From Chloroflexota bacterium (GTDB taxonomy: Bacteria; Cyanobacteriota; Vampirovibrionia; Obscuribacterales; Obscuribacteraceae): 14,222 nucleotides of DNA. The stretch covers positions 1-14,222 of the forward strand of contig SBAT01000181.1 in assembly GCA_005240105.1 (NCBI GenBank), read 5' to 3'. Numbering within the stretch: the first letter of the stretch is position 1; every line of letters begins with the position of its first letter. The notes beneath the pieces are model-generated. The model saw only the letters and a program-made list of their open reading frames with translations, made no database searches and was not told where the DNA came from. A program made the translations under genes and the position numbers. This document shows, one piece after another, positions 7,309 through 14,222 of the stretch.

Positions 7309-7741
7309 GATGAAAAAAACTTACCAACAACTGGCCATATCTATTTTACTCGGGGTCATTTTGGCTGCCGCGGCCAATTTCCCTTTTAATTTAGTAGTTG
7401 AATCAGCCCTGGCTGCCGACAAGTATTCCATCTTTTCCTTTTCCGTGCATGGAGCAACTTGTGCGGCGTGCATGATTGAAATCAATAGCGTTCTTCGCAA
7501 CACCCGTGGCGTCCAGGCCGTTTCCATAAATCAGTCGACACGCCCACTTACCGTTTCAGTGCTTGTCGATAATTCGCTGGTTAAGCTGGCTACCGTTACT
7601 AAAGTGTTAGCCGCTCGCAAATATCAAGTAACTGGTGAGAAGACCCTACCCTACAACAAGAGTACGGTTGCCAAATTCCTGTTAGTGCCGTCCAATAGGG
7701 CTGGATTTGCGGATAATGAGCCAAGTCTAATCCTTCCGTAG
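7307..7741 (+). CDS. Exported heavy-metal-associated (HMA) domain protein
   Basis: This 144-residue protein has a signal peptide (MMKKTYQQLAI, hydrophobic core, ...SALAA; likely cleavage near residue 36-37) and one HMA domain: residues 40-110 with GATCAAC at 49-55. This is the metal-binding GMTCxxC loop with Ala in place of Met; Cys52 and Cys55 would bind a soft metal such as Cu(I) or Hg(II). The arrangement resembles periplasmic MerP, but no mer genes are nearby. After the domain is a 30-residue tail of no recognised type. The frame is open further upstream, but the signal peptide only makes sense from ATG 7307 or the adjacent ATG at 7310; no strong ribosome binding site is visible. It might deliver or capture metal for the neighbouring exported redox proteins (inference). 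Confidence 0.85.
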   Translation: MMKKTYQQLAISILLGVILAAAANFPFNLVVESALAADKYSIFSFSVHGATCAACMIEINSVLRNTRGVQAVSINQSTRPLTVSVLVDNSLVKLATVTKVLAARKYQVTGEKTLPYNKSTVAKFLLVPSNRAGFADNEPSLILP

Positions 7742-7764
7742 CCGTTTTTACACGTTTTTGCGTA

Positions 7765-7793
7765 TTGAGAACAGGTAGCCCGAATTGTAGACT
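7765..7793 (+). promoter_or_regulatory. Candidate promoter for TadG-like gene B
   Basis: TTGAGA (7765-7770, 5 of 6) and TAGACT (7788-7793, 4 of 6) are separated by 17 nt. Transcription would begin near 7800, inside the overlapping inverted repeats at 7790-7814, leaving a leader of about 65 nt. An alternative -35 (TTGACT at 7810) has no matching -10. Confidence 0.4.
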
Positions 7794-7814
7794 GGGACCA
7801 GTCAAGCACTTGAC
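7790..7814. repeat. Two overlapping 6-2-6 inverted repeats upstream of TadG-like B
   Basis: GACTGG-GA-CCAGTC (7790-7803) and GTCAAG-CA-CTTGAC (7801-7814) are two 14-nt inverted repeats sharing the three bases GTC. They sit on the predicted transcription start of the TadG-like B gene. They may be a protein-binding operator or mutually exclusive small hairpins at the mRNA 5' end. Function is inferred from position only. Confidence 0.45.
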
Positions 7815-7864
7815 TTGTCCGCACTTTCTTAACTCAACCGCAACTTACTAGGAATTGAATAACC

Positions 7865-10800
7865 ATGAAGACACGTACCGCTACGGGTAACGTTCTGGCG
7901 TTTTTCGCCGTTCTGTTTATCTTGCTCGTCATACTAGGACTATTTGTTATCAACTATGCGCAGACGCTGGGTACGCATAAAGAGGCTCAAAATGCCATTG
8001 ACGCTGCTGCGTTGGAAGCGGCTAAGCAAATAAGCCAAATTACAGTTTCCACTGAATTGGGAAGAATTGGGCTAGTCGATTTTGCCGGCGAAGATCCTAA
8101 CAACCCTTTGCGCAAAGCAAATCCGGTAAGTGAAGCGCCAGTTGTTGCATTCAATACTGCCCTGGCTACTGTGCGTCTCGACATAATGATTGCTCAGGAT
8201 TTGAACAACAAGGATATGTTGGATCTTGCCGAGCGGGATTTGCAGACACTAGAACATGTATCTGATTTGTTGGCGCAGGAAATTGCTAATGCCCTGAAGG
8301 AAGGTGGGCAAGTTTATAACCAGGTCAAGACAACCTACAACGCTAACGATAGGCGCATGGGTGGACCAGGTATTTTGGTCGATGGCTCACTGAAGCTAAT
8401 TGCAGGACGCCTTCAGGAAGGGCAAGGAACGACAAATGTGCCCATCCCACAACCTGTAGATGACGATGAGGCTGCTAAACGAAACAGCACGGCCGGCTAT
8501 TACAAACCTTACGTAAATATTCCTGCTTGGGGCGTCAACATAGGATTTGCCGCAGTAGGTAAAGAACCGGCGCTCACTGATACGAGCAAATTTATTGGTA
8601 TTACCGATAGTGGCTACGCTATTAGCGGGCTTAGAGTATCCAAGCTTCCCCCAACAGTTGTGAAGGTTGAAGCGAAAAACGAAGTTACCGGCTTTACCGG
8701 AAACCCAGAGAAGCCAAAAGGCATTTTGCACAACGTAGCTTGCGCGCAAGCCGGTGGGCAGTGTTTAAGTGGACGTTCTACTGCCTACACAATAGGATTT
8801 GCCGGGTCTTATCCAAGTGAAGCGGCGTTCCCTGTCTTGACGGTAAAAGCCTTGCTTGACCATCAGGGCTGGCAGGCGCCCAAGCAGCCGAGCACATGGC
8901 TTAAGGCGACCAATAACGTGTTTCCAGGCGCACCACTTTCAGACAACATACCTTTTGCAAAGAACAAGCCTTTAATTCAGAGTCCGAGTACAGCTTTGGC
9001 TTACGGTATCTATGATTGGTTGCGTAGTCTGGGACTTAGACCAAATCGTAAATCTGTGAGAGATGCACTTGCTTCTAGTGAAGGGAATTTGCGCAAGTTT
9101 GAAACAGGCAAAACATTTAGTTTCGGCGATGCTGGTGAACCTGGTGAAGATGATCCGGAACCAGACGATGAGACCTGGTTCCAGCGCAATAAAACAGAGG
9201 ACGACGAAGAGCCGGATGCGCCGGTACTTGGCTGCATGATAGCTGATCCTTTTGCTGATTCGGAAGATGCTGGTTACCTGGCTCTTAAGAGTGACTCGGA
9301 AGAAGGACGTGCTCTCTATGATGGTGCTTTCAATTACCGCTCGGCTGCCGACTCTAGTCCTGAGAGTGCAATACCTATTCTGGTTGATCCGGTCACGGGT
9401 ACAGCTACGCCTCCGGCGGGCAACTCGGTAGTGGAAATGTGCCAATTTGTTGAAGGAGTATTGGCGACCAACCGTGCTGCTGTTTCTTCTATGATGGCTA
9501 CCAAACTGGCCATGGACAGTTCACGTGAAACACAGTCATTTATGACCAACACTTTTGCACCAGATTCTGCCGCCTTGTCGATGGCTGCGGCAGCGGGAGC
9601 TTTTGGTGGCAACATGGTCTTGACTCAGGCGCTACAAAAGTTGAGCAAAGACATCGATACATATAAGGCACTGGACGCTATGGTCCTGTCGCCGCCTTCT
9701 GAGTCCGTGCTCCTCACATTTGCCGGCTTCCAGTCTGAAAACCTGAGCGATCCGAGAGAAGCTTCGCAAGTCTACCAGCGCTGGTCTAAAAAACTCATTG
9801 AAGCAATTAGCTTGGAGTCCGCTCGCGTTGAAGAAATGGAAAATAGGACCGTACGCGTTGCTCGCAATTCAAAACAAGCAGCTCAGCGCAGCTATTCAAT
9901 AATGCGCCGGCTAATGAAGTATTCCGGTAAAGGTGTACGCCGCCTAGATGTAGAAGGTGCCGGGACGGGCGACGCCAAAGTGGATATTTTCCCGGATAGC
10001 CCTGTCTTTATATCCAAAATCCGCAGCCGTAGCCCGCGCGTCAATTTCGTCATGCCCAATAATGGACCAGACATTGTTCGCACTGGCGCCAACGCTCGTC
10101 CGCACTTCTTCAACCTGGACTTCCATGATATTGACTCTCCGGAAGTGAAGGCATTTAAGAAGTCTATTTTGTCGGTCCAATATGACGGCTCGAAATTTAC
10201 TGAAGTGCAATTGTCTTGCGGCAGCACAAAAATGCCAGTCGATGGCAAGTATCCCAAAAATGATCGTTGGAATTGGGATACGGCACCACAGAAGAAAAAA
10301 GATGGAGGGCCGAACGCTCTCATGGGGCGTTTTATCAATAAGCGTTACACGAAGAAAACAGTTGAAGGTGGAAACCCGGATGTTGCCTACGTGCAATTAA
10401 AGAACTTCAAGGAGCTTGTTAAAACGAGTATGGAAGGCAAAGACAAGAAAAACAAAGTTGAGGAAAGTCAGCCTCAAGGGGCGATGCCGGGCTTTGAACA
10501 GGTCTGTGTCTTGACTTGCGATGGTGACTCATCCAATCCGTCAGCGGAGAAAAAGGGAGAAATTCATATTACTAGCTTGGTGGCACGTGATAGCGATCCA
10601 CGTTATCCCTTTGGAGATAACCATATCCATAAGAACCAGTTCCTCTACTACTCGGCTTATGGTTTTAAGGATGGTGCGTCTGCTGAAAACCCCAATGCGC
10701 CTGTATCGAATGCTACTTATCGTACTGTAATGGCTCGTGATCAATTTGCCGATCTTAGATCGGGCGAAAGCTATAAGTTGCAGTATCCTCAGGCTTGGTG

Positions 10801-11080
10801 CCAGATGTATGGAGTTAAGTGGGATAGTGACAAGTGTCCTTATCCTGCCGGTGAATGGCGCATGGGCAACGCCTACACTATCGCCTGCTGCCGCGAGCCG
10901 GAAAGCAGTGGTAATAAGAGACAAGATAGAGATAGGTGGTCGGTTAAGGTCCCTGGTATCCCAATTATTGATCCGGACACGGGACGTGAAGTGCCAATGA
11001 ATGATGGCATGGAGGAAGAAGTGGACATTTGCCCGAGAGCCGTTAAAATGCGTTCGCTCCATATGGGATTGCGTTATTAG
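7865..11080 (+). CDS. Large TadE/TadG-like exported protein B
   Basis: This 1,071-residue paralogue of the protein at 1676-4825 has the same build. A short basic start (MKTRT) is followed by one hydrophobic segment (about 9-32) and KEAQNAIDAAALEAAKQI, the TadE/TadG-like N-terminal signature. The extracytoplasmic bulk includes an acidic Pro/Glu/Asp linker (about 425-451) just before Cys457, PPAGNSVVEMCQFVEGVLATN, a basic helical region (RRLMKYSGKGVRRLD), and the C-terminal TYRTVMARDQFAD (951-963) with WC, KCP, ACC and ICP cysteine motifs. Relative to paralogue A it has an insertion near QVCVLTCDGDSS, with two extra cysteines. AGGA at 7850-7853 is 11 nt before the ATG, a loose ribosome binding site. 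It converges on cytochrome B with stops 11 nt apart. Function is unknown; surface or pilus-associated structure is inferred from the N-terminal domain only. Confidence 0.85.
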   Translation: MKTRTATGNVLAFFAVLFILLVILGLFVINYAQTLGTHKEAQNAIDAAALEAAKQISQITVSTELGRIGLVDFAGEDPNNPLRKANPVSEAPVVAFNTALATVRLDIMIAQDLNNKDMLDLAERDLQTLEHVSDLLAQEIANALKEGGQVYNQVKTTYNANDRRMGGPGILVDGSLKLIAGRLQEGQGTTNVPIPQPVDDDEAAKRNSTAGYYKPYVNIPAWGVNIGFAAVGKEPALTDTSKFIGITDSGYAISGLRVSKLPPTVVKVEAKNEVTGFTGNPEKPKGILHNVACAQAGGQCLSGRSTAYTIGFAGSYPSEAAFPVLTVKALLDHQGWQAPKQPSTWLKATNNVFPGAPLSDNIPFAKNKPLIQSPSTALAYGIYDWLRSLGLRPNRKSVRDALASSEGNLRKFETGKTFSFGDAGEPGEDDPEPDDETWFQRNKTEDDEEPDAPVLGCMIADPFADSEDAGYLALKSDSEEGRALYDGAFNYRSAADSSPESAIPILVDPVTGTATPPAGNSVVEMCQFVEGVLATNRAAVSSMMATKLAMDSSRETQSFMTNTFAPDSAALSMAAAAGAFGGNMVLTQALQKLSKDIDTYKALDAMVLSPPSESVLLTFAGFQSENLSDPREASQVYQRWSKKLIEAISLESARVEEMENRTVRVARNSKQAAQRSYSIMRRLMKYSGKGVRRLDVEGAGTGDAKVDIFPDSPVFISKIRSRSPRVNFVMPNNGPDIVRTGANARPHFFNLDFHDIDSPEVKAFKKSILSVQYDGSKFTEVQLSCGSTKMPVDGKYPKNDRWNWDTAPQKKKDGGPNALMGRFINKRYTKKTVEGGNPDVAYVQLKNFKELVKTSMEGKDKKNKVEESQPQGAMPGFEQVCVLTCDGDSSNPSAEKKGEIHITSLVARDSDPRYPFGDNHIHKNQFLYYSAYGFKDGASAENPNAPVSNATYRTVMARDQFADLRSGESYKLQYPQAWCQMYGVKWDSDKCPYPAGEWRMGNAYTIACCREPESSGNKRQDRDRWSVKVPGIPIIDPDTGREVPMNDGMEEEVDICPRAVKMRSLHMGLRY

Positions 11081-11091
11081 GTATCGTGGAC

Positions 11092-12408
11092 TTAGAGCGA
11101 GTTGAGGAAAGCTAACAAATCTTCCTTCTCCGAAGGAGGCAATGCCAAAAATGATTTCTTAGCTACCTCTGCCTGCCCGCCATGAGCGTTAATAGCTTCT
11201 TGCAAGTTTGCAGCACGCCCGTCGTGAAGGAAATACTTCCTGAAGCGTAAGCCCCAAAGAGGTGCAGTCCGCCATTCTCCACCGGTGGTGTGCTTTTCCG
11301 GCAGTCCGTCAGCCAACTCCTTGCCCATATTGTGCAGCAAGAGGTCGGTGTAGGCATGCACAGGTTTGTCTTCCAGGGCCGTTATTTCCATATGGCGGAA
11401 TTTGGGAAACGGGCTGTCAGGATCAACGACTAGTACTTTTGACGATGTTGTTAATTCCGGTATATGACAGAACGAACATTGTAGTTTGTCAAAAAGAATT
11501 TCTCCCCGCTGGGTTTTTTCGTTGGGCGCTAATTTTGCCGGTGGTGCTAGAAGTGTCTGGAAATAGGTCAGTTTGACCATGATATTGCCGGCATCATTTG
11601 GCTCCGGTGGTAGTACTCGGCGAAGTTTTTCCGGTGTGCGACCGGACTCGAATATGGTTTCCGGATCGACAAATGATGTGATGCCAAGACCCCTGTGCAT
11701 CATCTCTGCAGTCATAAGCATGAGATTAGGTTGTTGGCTTTTCCAGCCGAACCTGCCGCACTTCAACTTATGCGTAAGAGAATCGATCTGGTCTTCAACT
11801 CGCCCGCGCATGTATGGGTTGAGTTCAATTTGTTGCTCTTCGATATGTTCTAAGGTAGCATCCGAAATGGCATTTAAGAGACCGACCCCAAATAAGGGTG
11901 GCGCTATGAGCTTGGAAGTGAGGTCGGCATTTTCAGGGATTGTCCATGTCTCAGCTCTTGGACCGTCAGAGTATTTGCTTTGGAATTCAGTCGTTACGGA
12001 TTTTTTGTAAAATTGCGGTCCGCCCTGGTCTTTTAGGTGAGTCATGTCGCGATCTCTGATAGCTGCCTTTTCCACACCATCAGCTTGCAGAGCGCCGAAC
12101 CGCACAAAAGAAGTTGTTTCAAGGTCATTGCCTTGTCCCCCGAGACTGCCAGGAGATCCGTGGCATTCATAACAGCTTTGCCCATTGAAAAAAGGTCCCA
12201 GACCCTCGTCCGGTTCAAACCTGTGCACAAACATTGGGCGGGCAGCATCAAACTTTCTCAGTTGTTCCGGTGTCAAACCGTCAATTGGTCCGCCTAACTT
12301 ACCCACGTCCGGTGAGTAGGAGAAAACCCAGTTAAAGACTATGCATGAGATTAGAAGTCCTGTGCCGACAAGCACGAACAACTTGATCGTGTCACGCTGC
12401 TTATCCAT
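11092..12408 (-). CDS. Di-heme c-type cytochrome (DHOR/COG3488 family) B
   Basis: This 438-residue paralogue of the protein at 4832-6154 has an N-terminal anchor (about 9-30) followed by SPDVGKLGGPIDGLT, CYECH (79-83) and CSFCH (311-315) heme sites, CGRFGWKSQ between them, and LLLHNMGKELADG and RTAPLWGLRFRKYFLHDGR near the end. A hand count over 63 aligned residues around heme 1 gives 32 identities with paralogue A. It lacks the four extra cysteines of A but has Cys22 in the membrane segment, where a lipobox could be argued (GLLISC), though the downstream context is not typical. It begins 5 nt after the stop of the glycosidase-like gene, so the two form an operon; AAAAGAG just upstream is a weak ribosome binding site. 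Its redox substrate is unknown. Confidence 0.92.
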   Translation of the reverse strand: MDKQRDTIKLFVLVGTGLLISCIVFNWVFSYSPDVGKLGGPIDGLTPEQLRKFDAARPMFVHRFEPDEGLGPFFNGQSCYECHGSPGSLGGQGNDLETTSFVRFGALQADGVEKAAIRDRDMTHLKDQGGPQFYKKSVTTEFQSKYSDGPRAETWTIPENADLTSKLIAPPLFGVGLLNAISDATLEHIEEQQIELNPYMRGRVEDQIDSLTHKLKCGRFGWKSQQPNLMLMTAEMMHRGLGITSFVDPETIFESGRTPEKLRRVLPPEPNDAGNIMVKLTYFQTLLAPPAKLAPNEKTQRGEILFDKLQCSFCHIPELTTSSKVLVVDPDSPFPKFRHMEITALEDKPVHAYTDLLLHNMGKELADGLPEKHTTGGEWRTAPLWGLRFRKYFLHDGRAANLQEAINAHGGQAEVAKKSFLALPPSEKEDLLAFLNSL

Positions 12409-12413
12409 CTCTT

Positions 12414-13394
12414 TTAGGGCTTACCAGGCAAGACAAGCAGAGCCGATTTGACTTTCGTTTCCGGTGTCTTGTTAATGACTGATTTGCCTTGTGGTGGCGT
12501 TGTTGGTTGATCGGCAGCTGTTGGCCGTAAACGGGTATACATGCTGGTTGAAGTTCCGCCGTCGAGATTGATAGCTTTTGTACAGCCCAGGCTGGACATC
12601 AATTCAGCCAGACTCTTCAGCGTCAAGCCAGGAGATCCTTCTTCTTGTCCTGGACCGGCTACACAAAGCAATAGAGCGTTGCCATCATCAGTGATACCAA
12701 AGGCCGTCCGTGCGGCAGGCTTTAGGCAAGAAATTGAATCGACTTCTTTGCCGTCCGATTCAGTACGTACAAAGGCTTCTTCCTTGTCGGTAAGTTTCGG
12801 TAATAGCTGGGGACCAGCTTGTAGTGCGTTTACAATCCGCATTCCTTCTAGAGTTGCAGCATTATGTGGAGCGATATCAATGGATGCCTGGTGCTTTTTG
12901 TCTTCCAGGAAACGAATTTCGCTGCGGTTAAAAATGGTATCGAGGAAATTTGTTAACTTGGGGTTTTTGATCAAGGAGTCGTTTGTGCGAGGGTTGGCAA
13001 CTTCCTTGCCGTCAATGGTCACGTAACTGGTGCTAACACCATCGGATAGATTGAAATAACCGCCATTAACAGCGGCTCCGGCGCCAAATTTCTCACCGGT
13101 CTCTGATACAGTTGCCGTGCCGTCGTTGACGAATGGTCGTAATTGCCATTTGCCGGACTTGTAATTGATTACCAAAAGATGAGCCTTGCTGCCATTCTTT
13201 GTGGTGAATGTGTAGTAAATCGCCCCATCACCAGGATAGAGATAATTTGGTTGTTGCAGTTCGCGCCACTGTGATGGTGGGGCAATGCGCGGGCGGTCAA
13301 GCGCTTGGGAGGAGTTCAGGGCAAACTGTGAAACGCCTAGGGTAATTGCTAGAGCGGATAGTCCGGTAATGCCTACTCGTGAAATTAGACGCAT
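12414..13394 (-). CDS. Secreted phosphodiester glycosidase (NAGPA) domain protein
   Basis: This 326-residue protein has a signal peptide (MRLISRVG, hydrophobic stretch, SSQA; cleavage near residue 31). The domain of the N-acetylglucosamine-1-phosphodiester alpha-N-acetylglucosaminidase type is shown by AAVNGGYFN (107-115), RTAFGITDDGNALLLCVAG, LTLKSLAELMSSLGC and AINLDGGTSTSM ending with the conserved NLDGG at 276-280. In bacteria this family is linked to removal or turnover of sugar-phosphodiesters in cell-wall or exopolysaccharide material; the substrate here is unknown. A Pro/Thr-rich stretch lies near the C-terminus. The ATG is supported by GAGGA (13402-13406) at 7 nt. It leads the transcript that continues into di-heme cytochrome B. 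Confidence 0.92.
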   Translation of the reverse strand: MRLISRVGITGLSALAITLGVSQFALNSSQALDRPRIAPPSQWRELQQPNYLYPGDGAIYYTFTTKNGSKAHLLVINYKSGKWQLRPFVNDGTATVSETGEKFGAGAAVNGGYFNLSDGVSTSYVTIDGKEVANPRTNDSLIKNPKLTNFLDTIFNRSEIRFLEDKKHQASIDIAPHNAATLEGMRIVNALQAGPQLLPKLTDKEEAFVRTESDGKEVDSISCLKPAARTAFGITDDGNALLLCVAGPGQEEGSPGLTLKSLAELMSSLGCTKAINLDGGTSTSMYTRLRPTAADQPTTPPQGKSVINKTPETKVKSALLVLPGKP

Positions 13395-13416
13395 GAGAAA
13401 GTCCTCGCTGGATGCA

Positions 13417-13445
13417 CCTATAGTTTAGCAATCCTAATTAGACAA
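13417..13445 (-). promoter_or_regulatory. Candidate promoter for the glycosidase-cytochrome B operon
   Basis: On the minus strand, TTGTCT (13445-13440, 4 of 6) is followed after 17 nt by TATAGG (13422-13417, 4 of 6). It lies between the aldehyde dehydrogenase terminator and the glycosidase start. The match is weak but the position is suitable. Confidence 0.35.
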
Positions 13446-13460
13446 ATAGTTGTCAGCAAT

Positions 13461-13492
13461 AAAAAGAGCCGGCTGTTAGACCGGCTCTTTTT
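13461..13492 (-). terminator. Intrinsic terminator after the aldehyde dehydrogenase gene
   Basis: A perfect 12-bp stem (AAAAAGAGCCGG / CCGGCTCTTTTT) with an 8-nt loop is flanked by A and T runs on both sides, so it could stop transcription from either strand. It begins 20 nt past the stop of the aldehyde dehydrogenase gene and separates it from the glycosidase operon. Confidence 0.9.
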
Positions 13493-13512
13493 CGATTATT
13501 CAGTCACCAGGA

Positions 13513-14222
13513 CTAGGACATGTCAACCCAGACGGACTTTATCTGTGTGTACAGTTCAATGGCGTGCTTGCCGAGTTCACGACCGTAACCGCTCATCTTG
13601 TAGCCACCAAACGGAATGGCGGCGTTGAAGACGTTGTAGCAGTTAACCCACACGGTTCCGGCTTTGATTTGCGAAGCCAGTTTGTGAGCCTTCTTAATGT
13701 CCTTGGTCCATACTGCGCCAGACAAGCCGAAGCTAATCTTGTTGGCTTGCTCAGCAACTTCTTCAACGCTATTGAAGTTGATTACTGAAAGGACTGGTCC
13801 AAAGATTTCTTCCTGGGCAATCTTCATTGTGTTGTTGACGCCGGAGAAGACAGTCGGCTTGACGAAATAGCCTTTGGCTAATTCGCCGCCTGGCCGTTCG
13901 CCACCACAGACTAAATTAGCGCCTTCTTTTTTGCCGGCTTCAATGTAGCTCATGATGCGGTCTTGTTGTTCTTTGGAAACTTGCGGTCCAATTTGAGTCT
14001 TCTCGTCCATGCCGTTGCCTTGACGCAAGCCTTCAGCACGTTCTTTTAGCTTGGTCATGAACTCGTCTTGAATTGATTTTTCCAAGAAGAGTCTGGAACC
14101 TGCGCAGCAGACTTGACCTTGGTTGAAGAAGATGCCGGTTGTGGGCTGAGGCGGGGCGACTCGCGCACGACCTGCCACCCGGGCCGGGGATCGAGCTTGC
14201 CGGCCTTGTAGTCCCGGACGTA
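13513..14222 (-). CDS. Aldehyde dehydrogenase, C-terminal part (5' partial)
   Basis: This is the C-terminal part of an NAD(P)-dependent aldehyde dehydrogenase (ALDH1/2-like), which oxidises aldehydes to acids in the cytoplasm. Clear motifs in order are FFNQGQVCCAGSR, containing the catalytic cysteine (first Cys of the pair), QIGPQVSKEQQDRIMSYI, EEIFGPVLSV, AGTVWVNCYN and IPFGGYKMSGYGRELG. The terminal YTQIKSVWVDMS is typical of the family. The cofactor-binding half and the conserved catalytic Glu lie beyond the edge. The frame stays open to the right edge, but residues before TGIFFNQG (upstream of about 14145) do not resemble an aldehyde dehydrogenase: the expected ALDH sequence before this motif is replaced by a Pro/Arg-rich stretch. 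The reliable gene portion is therefore about 13513-14145. A perfect terminator follows the stop. Confidence 0.93.
   Translation of the reverse strand, partial: RPGLQGRQARSPARVAGRARVAPPQPTTGIFFNQGQVCCAGSRLFLEKSIQDEFMTKLKERAEGLRQGNGMDEKTQIGPQVSKEQQDRIMSYIEAGKKEGANLVCGGERPGGELAKGYFVKPTVFSGVNNTMKIAQEEIFGPVLSVINFNSVEEVAEQANKISFGLSGAVWTKDIKKAHKLASQIKAGTVWVNCYNVFNAAIPFGGYKMSGYGRELGKHAIELYTQIKSVWVDMS
14146..14222. other. GC-rich foreign or chimeric segment at the window end
   Basis: By hand count 56 of these 77 bases are G or C (73%), against 38% for 14041-14100. In the aldehyde dehydrogenase frame it gives a Pro/Arg-rich string unlike the family. A different minus-strand frame, from base 14222, reads YVRDYKAGKLDPRPGWQVV, which looks like ordinary protein from a high-GC genome. 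The most likely explanation is a chimeric contig end; a genuine rearrangement or insertion joint is possible. Confidence 0.7.

Noticed and set aside
8972..9445. 157-residue open frame on the minus strand within TadG-like B
   Set aside because: It lies wholly inside the coding region conserved between the two paralogues and shows no domain or ribosome binding site.
10541..11062. 173-residue open frame on the minus strand within TadG-like B
   Set aside because: It is antisense to a well-supported gene with conserved paralogue, has no recognised motif, and its composition is that expected of a shadow frame.
12541..13026. 161-residue open frame on the plus strand within the glycosidase gene
   Set aside because: It is antisense to the NAGPA domain, whose motifs are clear on the minus strand.
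1..14222. tRNA, rRNA, CRISPR array, transposase or integrase genes
   Set aside because: None was seen: no transposase-like proteins, no spaced direct repeats, and intergenic gaps are all below 300 nt and mostly explained by promoters or terminators.

Overview
The window looks like a chromosomal contig end from a bacterium of moderate GC with Shine-Dalgarno-led genes and many exported proteins. No rRNA, tRNA, insertion sequence or CRISPR array was seen. The phylum cannot be fixed from this sequence alone. The TadG-like plus di-heme cytochrome content and the ATP synthase beta/epsilon arrangement would fit a non-photosynthetic relative of Cyanobacteria (Vampirovibrionia/'Melainabacteria', for example Obscuribacter-like), but that is a low-confidence guess.

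Layout. (1) 1-1492 (+): the end of an ATP synthase operon, atpD (3' end) then atpC, with a complete ClpP-family serine protease gene inserted between them. The protease keeps a Ser-His-Asp triad and carries a Lys/Arg-rich tail of about 45 residues. (2) 1615-6154, module A: a ~1,050-residue TadE/TadG-like exported protein (+) convergent with a di-heme c-type cytochrome of the DHOR/COG3488 type (-). Their stop codons are 6 nt apart. (3) 6151-7741: a secreted TPR protein (-), translationally coupled to cytochrome A, and a divergent exported heavy-metal-associated (HMA) domain protein (+). The start codons of these two genes overlap. (4) 7765-12408, module B: a second TadG-like protein (+) convergent with a second di-heme cytochrome (-), paralogous to module A and in the same geometry, with stops 11 nt apart. 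(5) 12414-13394 (-): a secreted phosphodiester-glycosidase (NAGPA-type) protein in an operon with cytochrome B. (6) 13461-14222 (-): the 3' half of an aldehyde dehydrogenase gene and its terminator. The last ~77 bases are strikingly GC-rich, do not look like aldehyde dehydrogenase, and are probably an assembly chimera or a rearrangement joint.

How the genes may work together. All genes from 1676 to 13394 encode proteins with a signal peptide or N-terminal membrane anchor. The recurring unit is 'large TadG-like anchored protein facing a di-heme cytochrome', present twice. The simplest inference is an extracytoplasmic assembly in which the TadG-like protein and the cytochrome act together (surface structure, redox modification or electron transfer), with the TPR, HMA and glycosidase proteins as accessories. 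The duplication and geometry are seen directly; the shared function is inference. The most noteworthy items are this duplicated module and the ClpP-like gene inside the atp operon.
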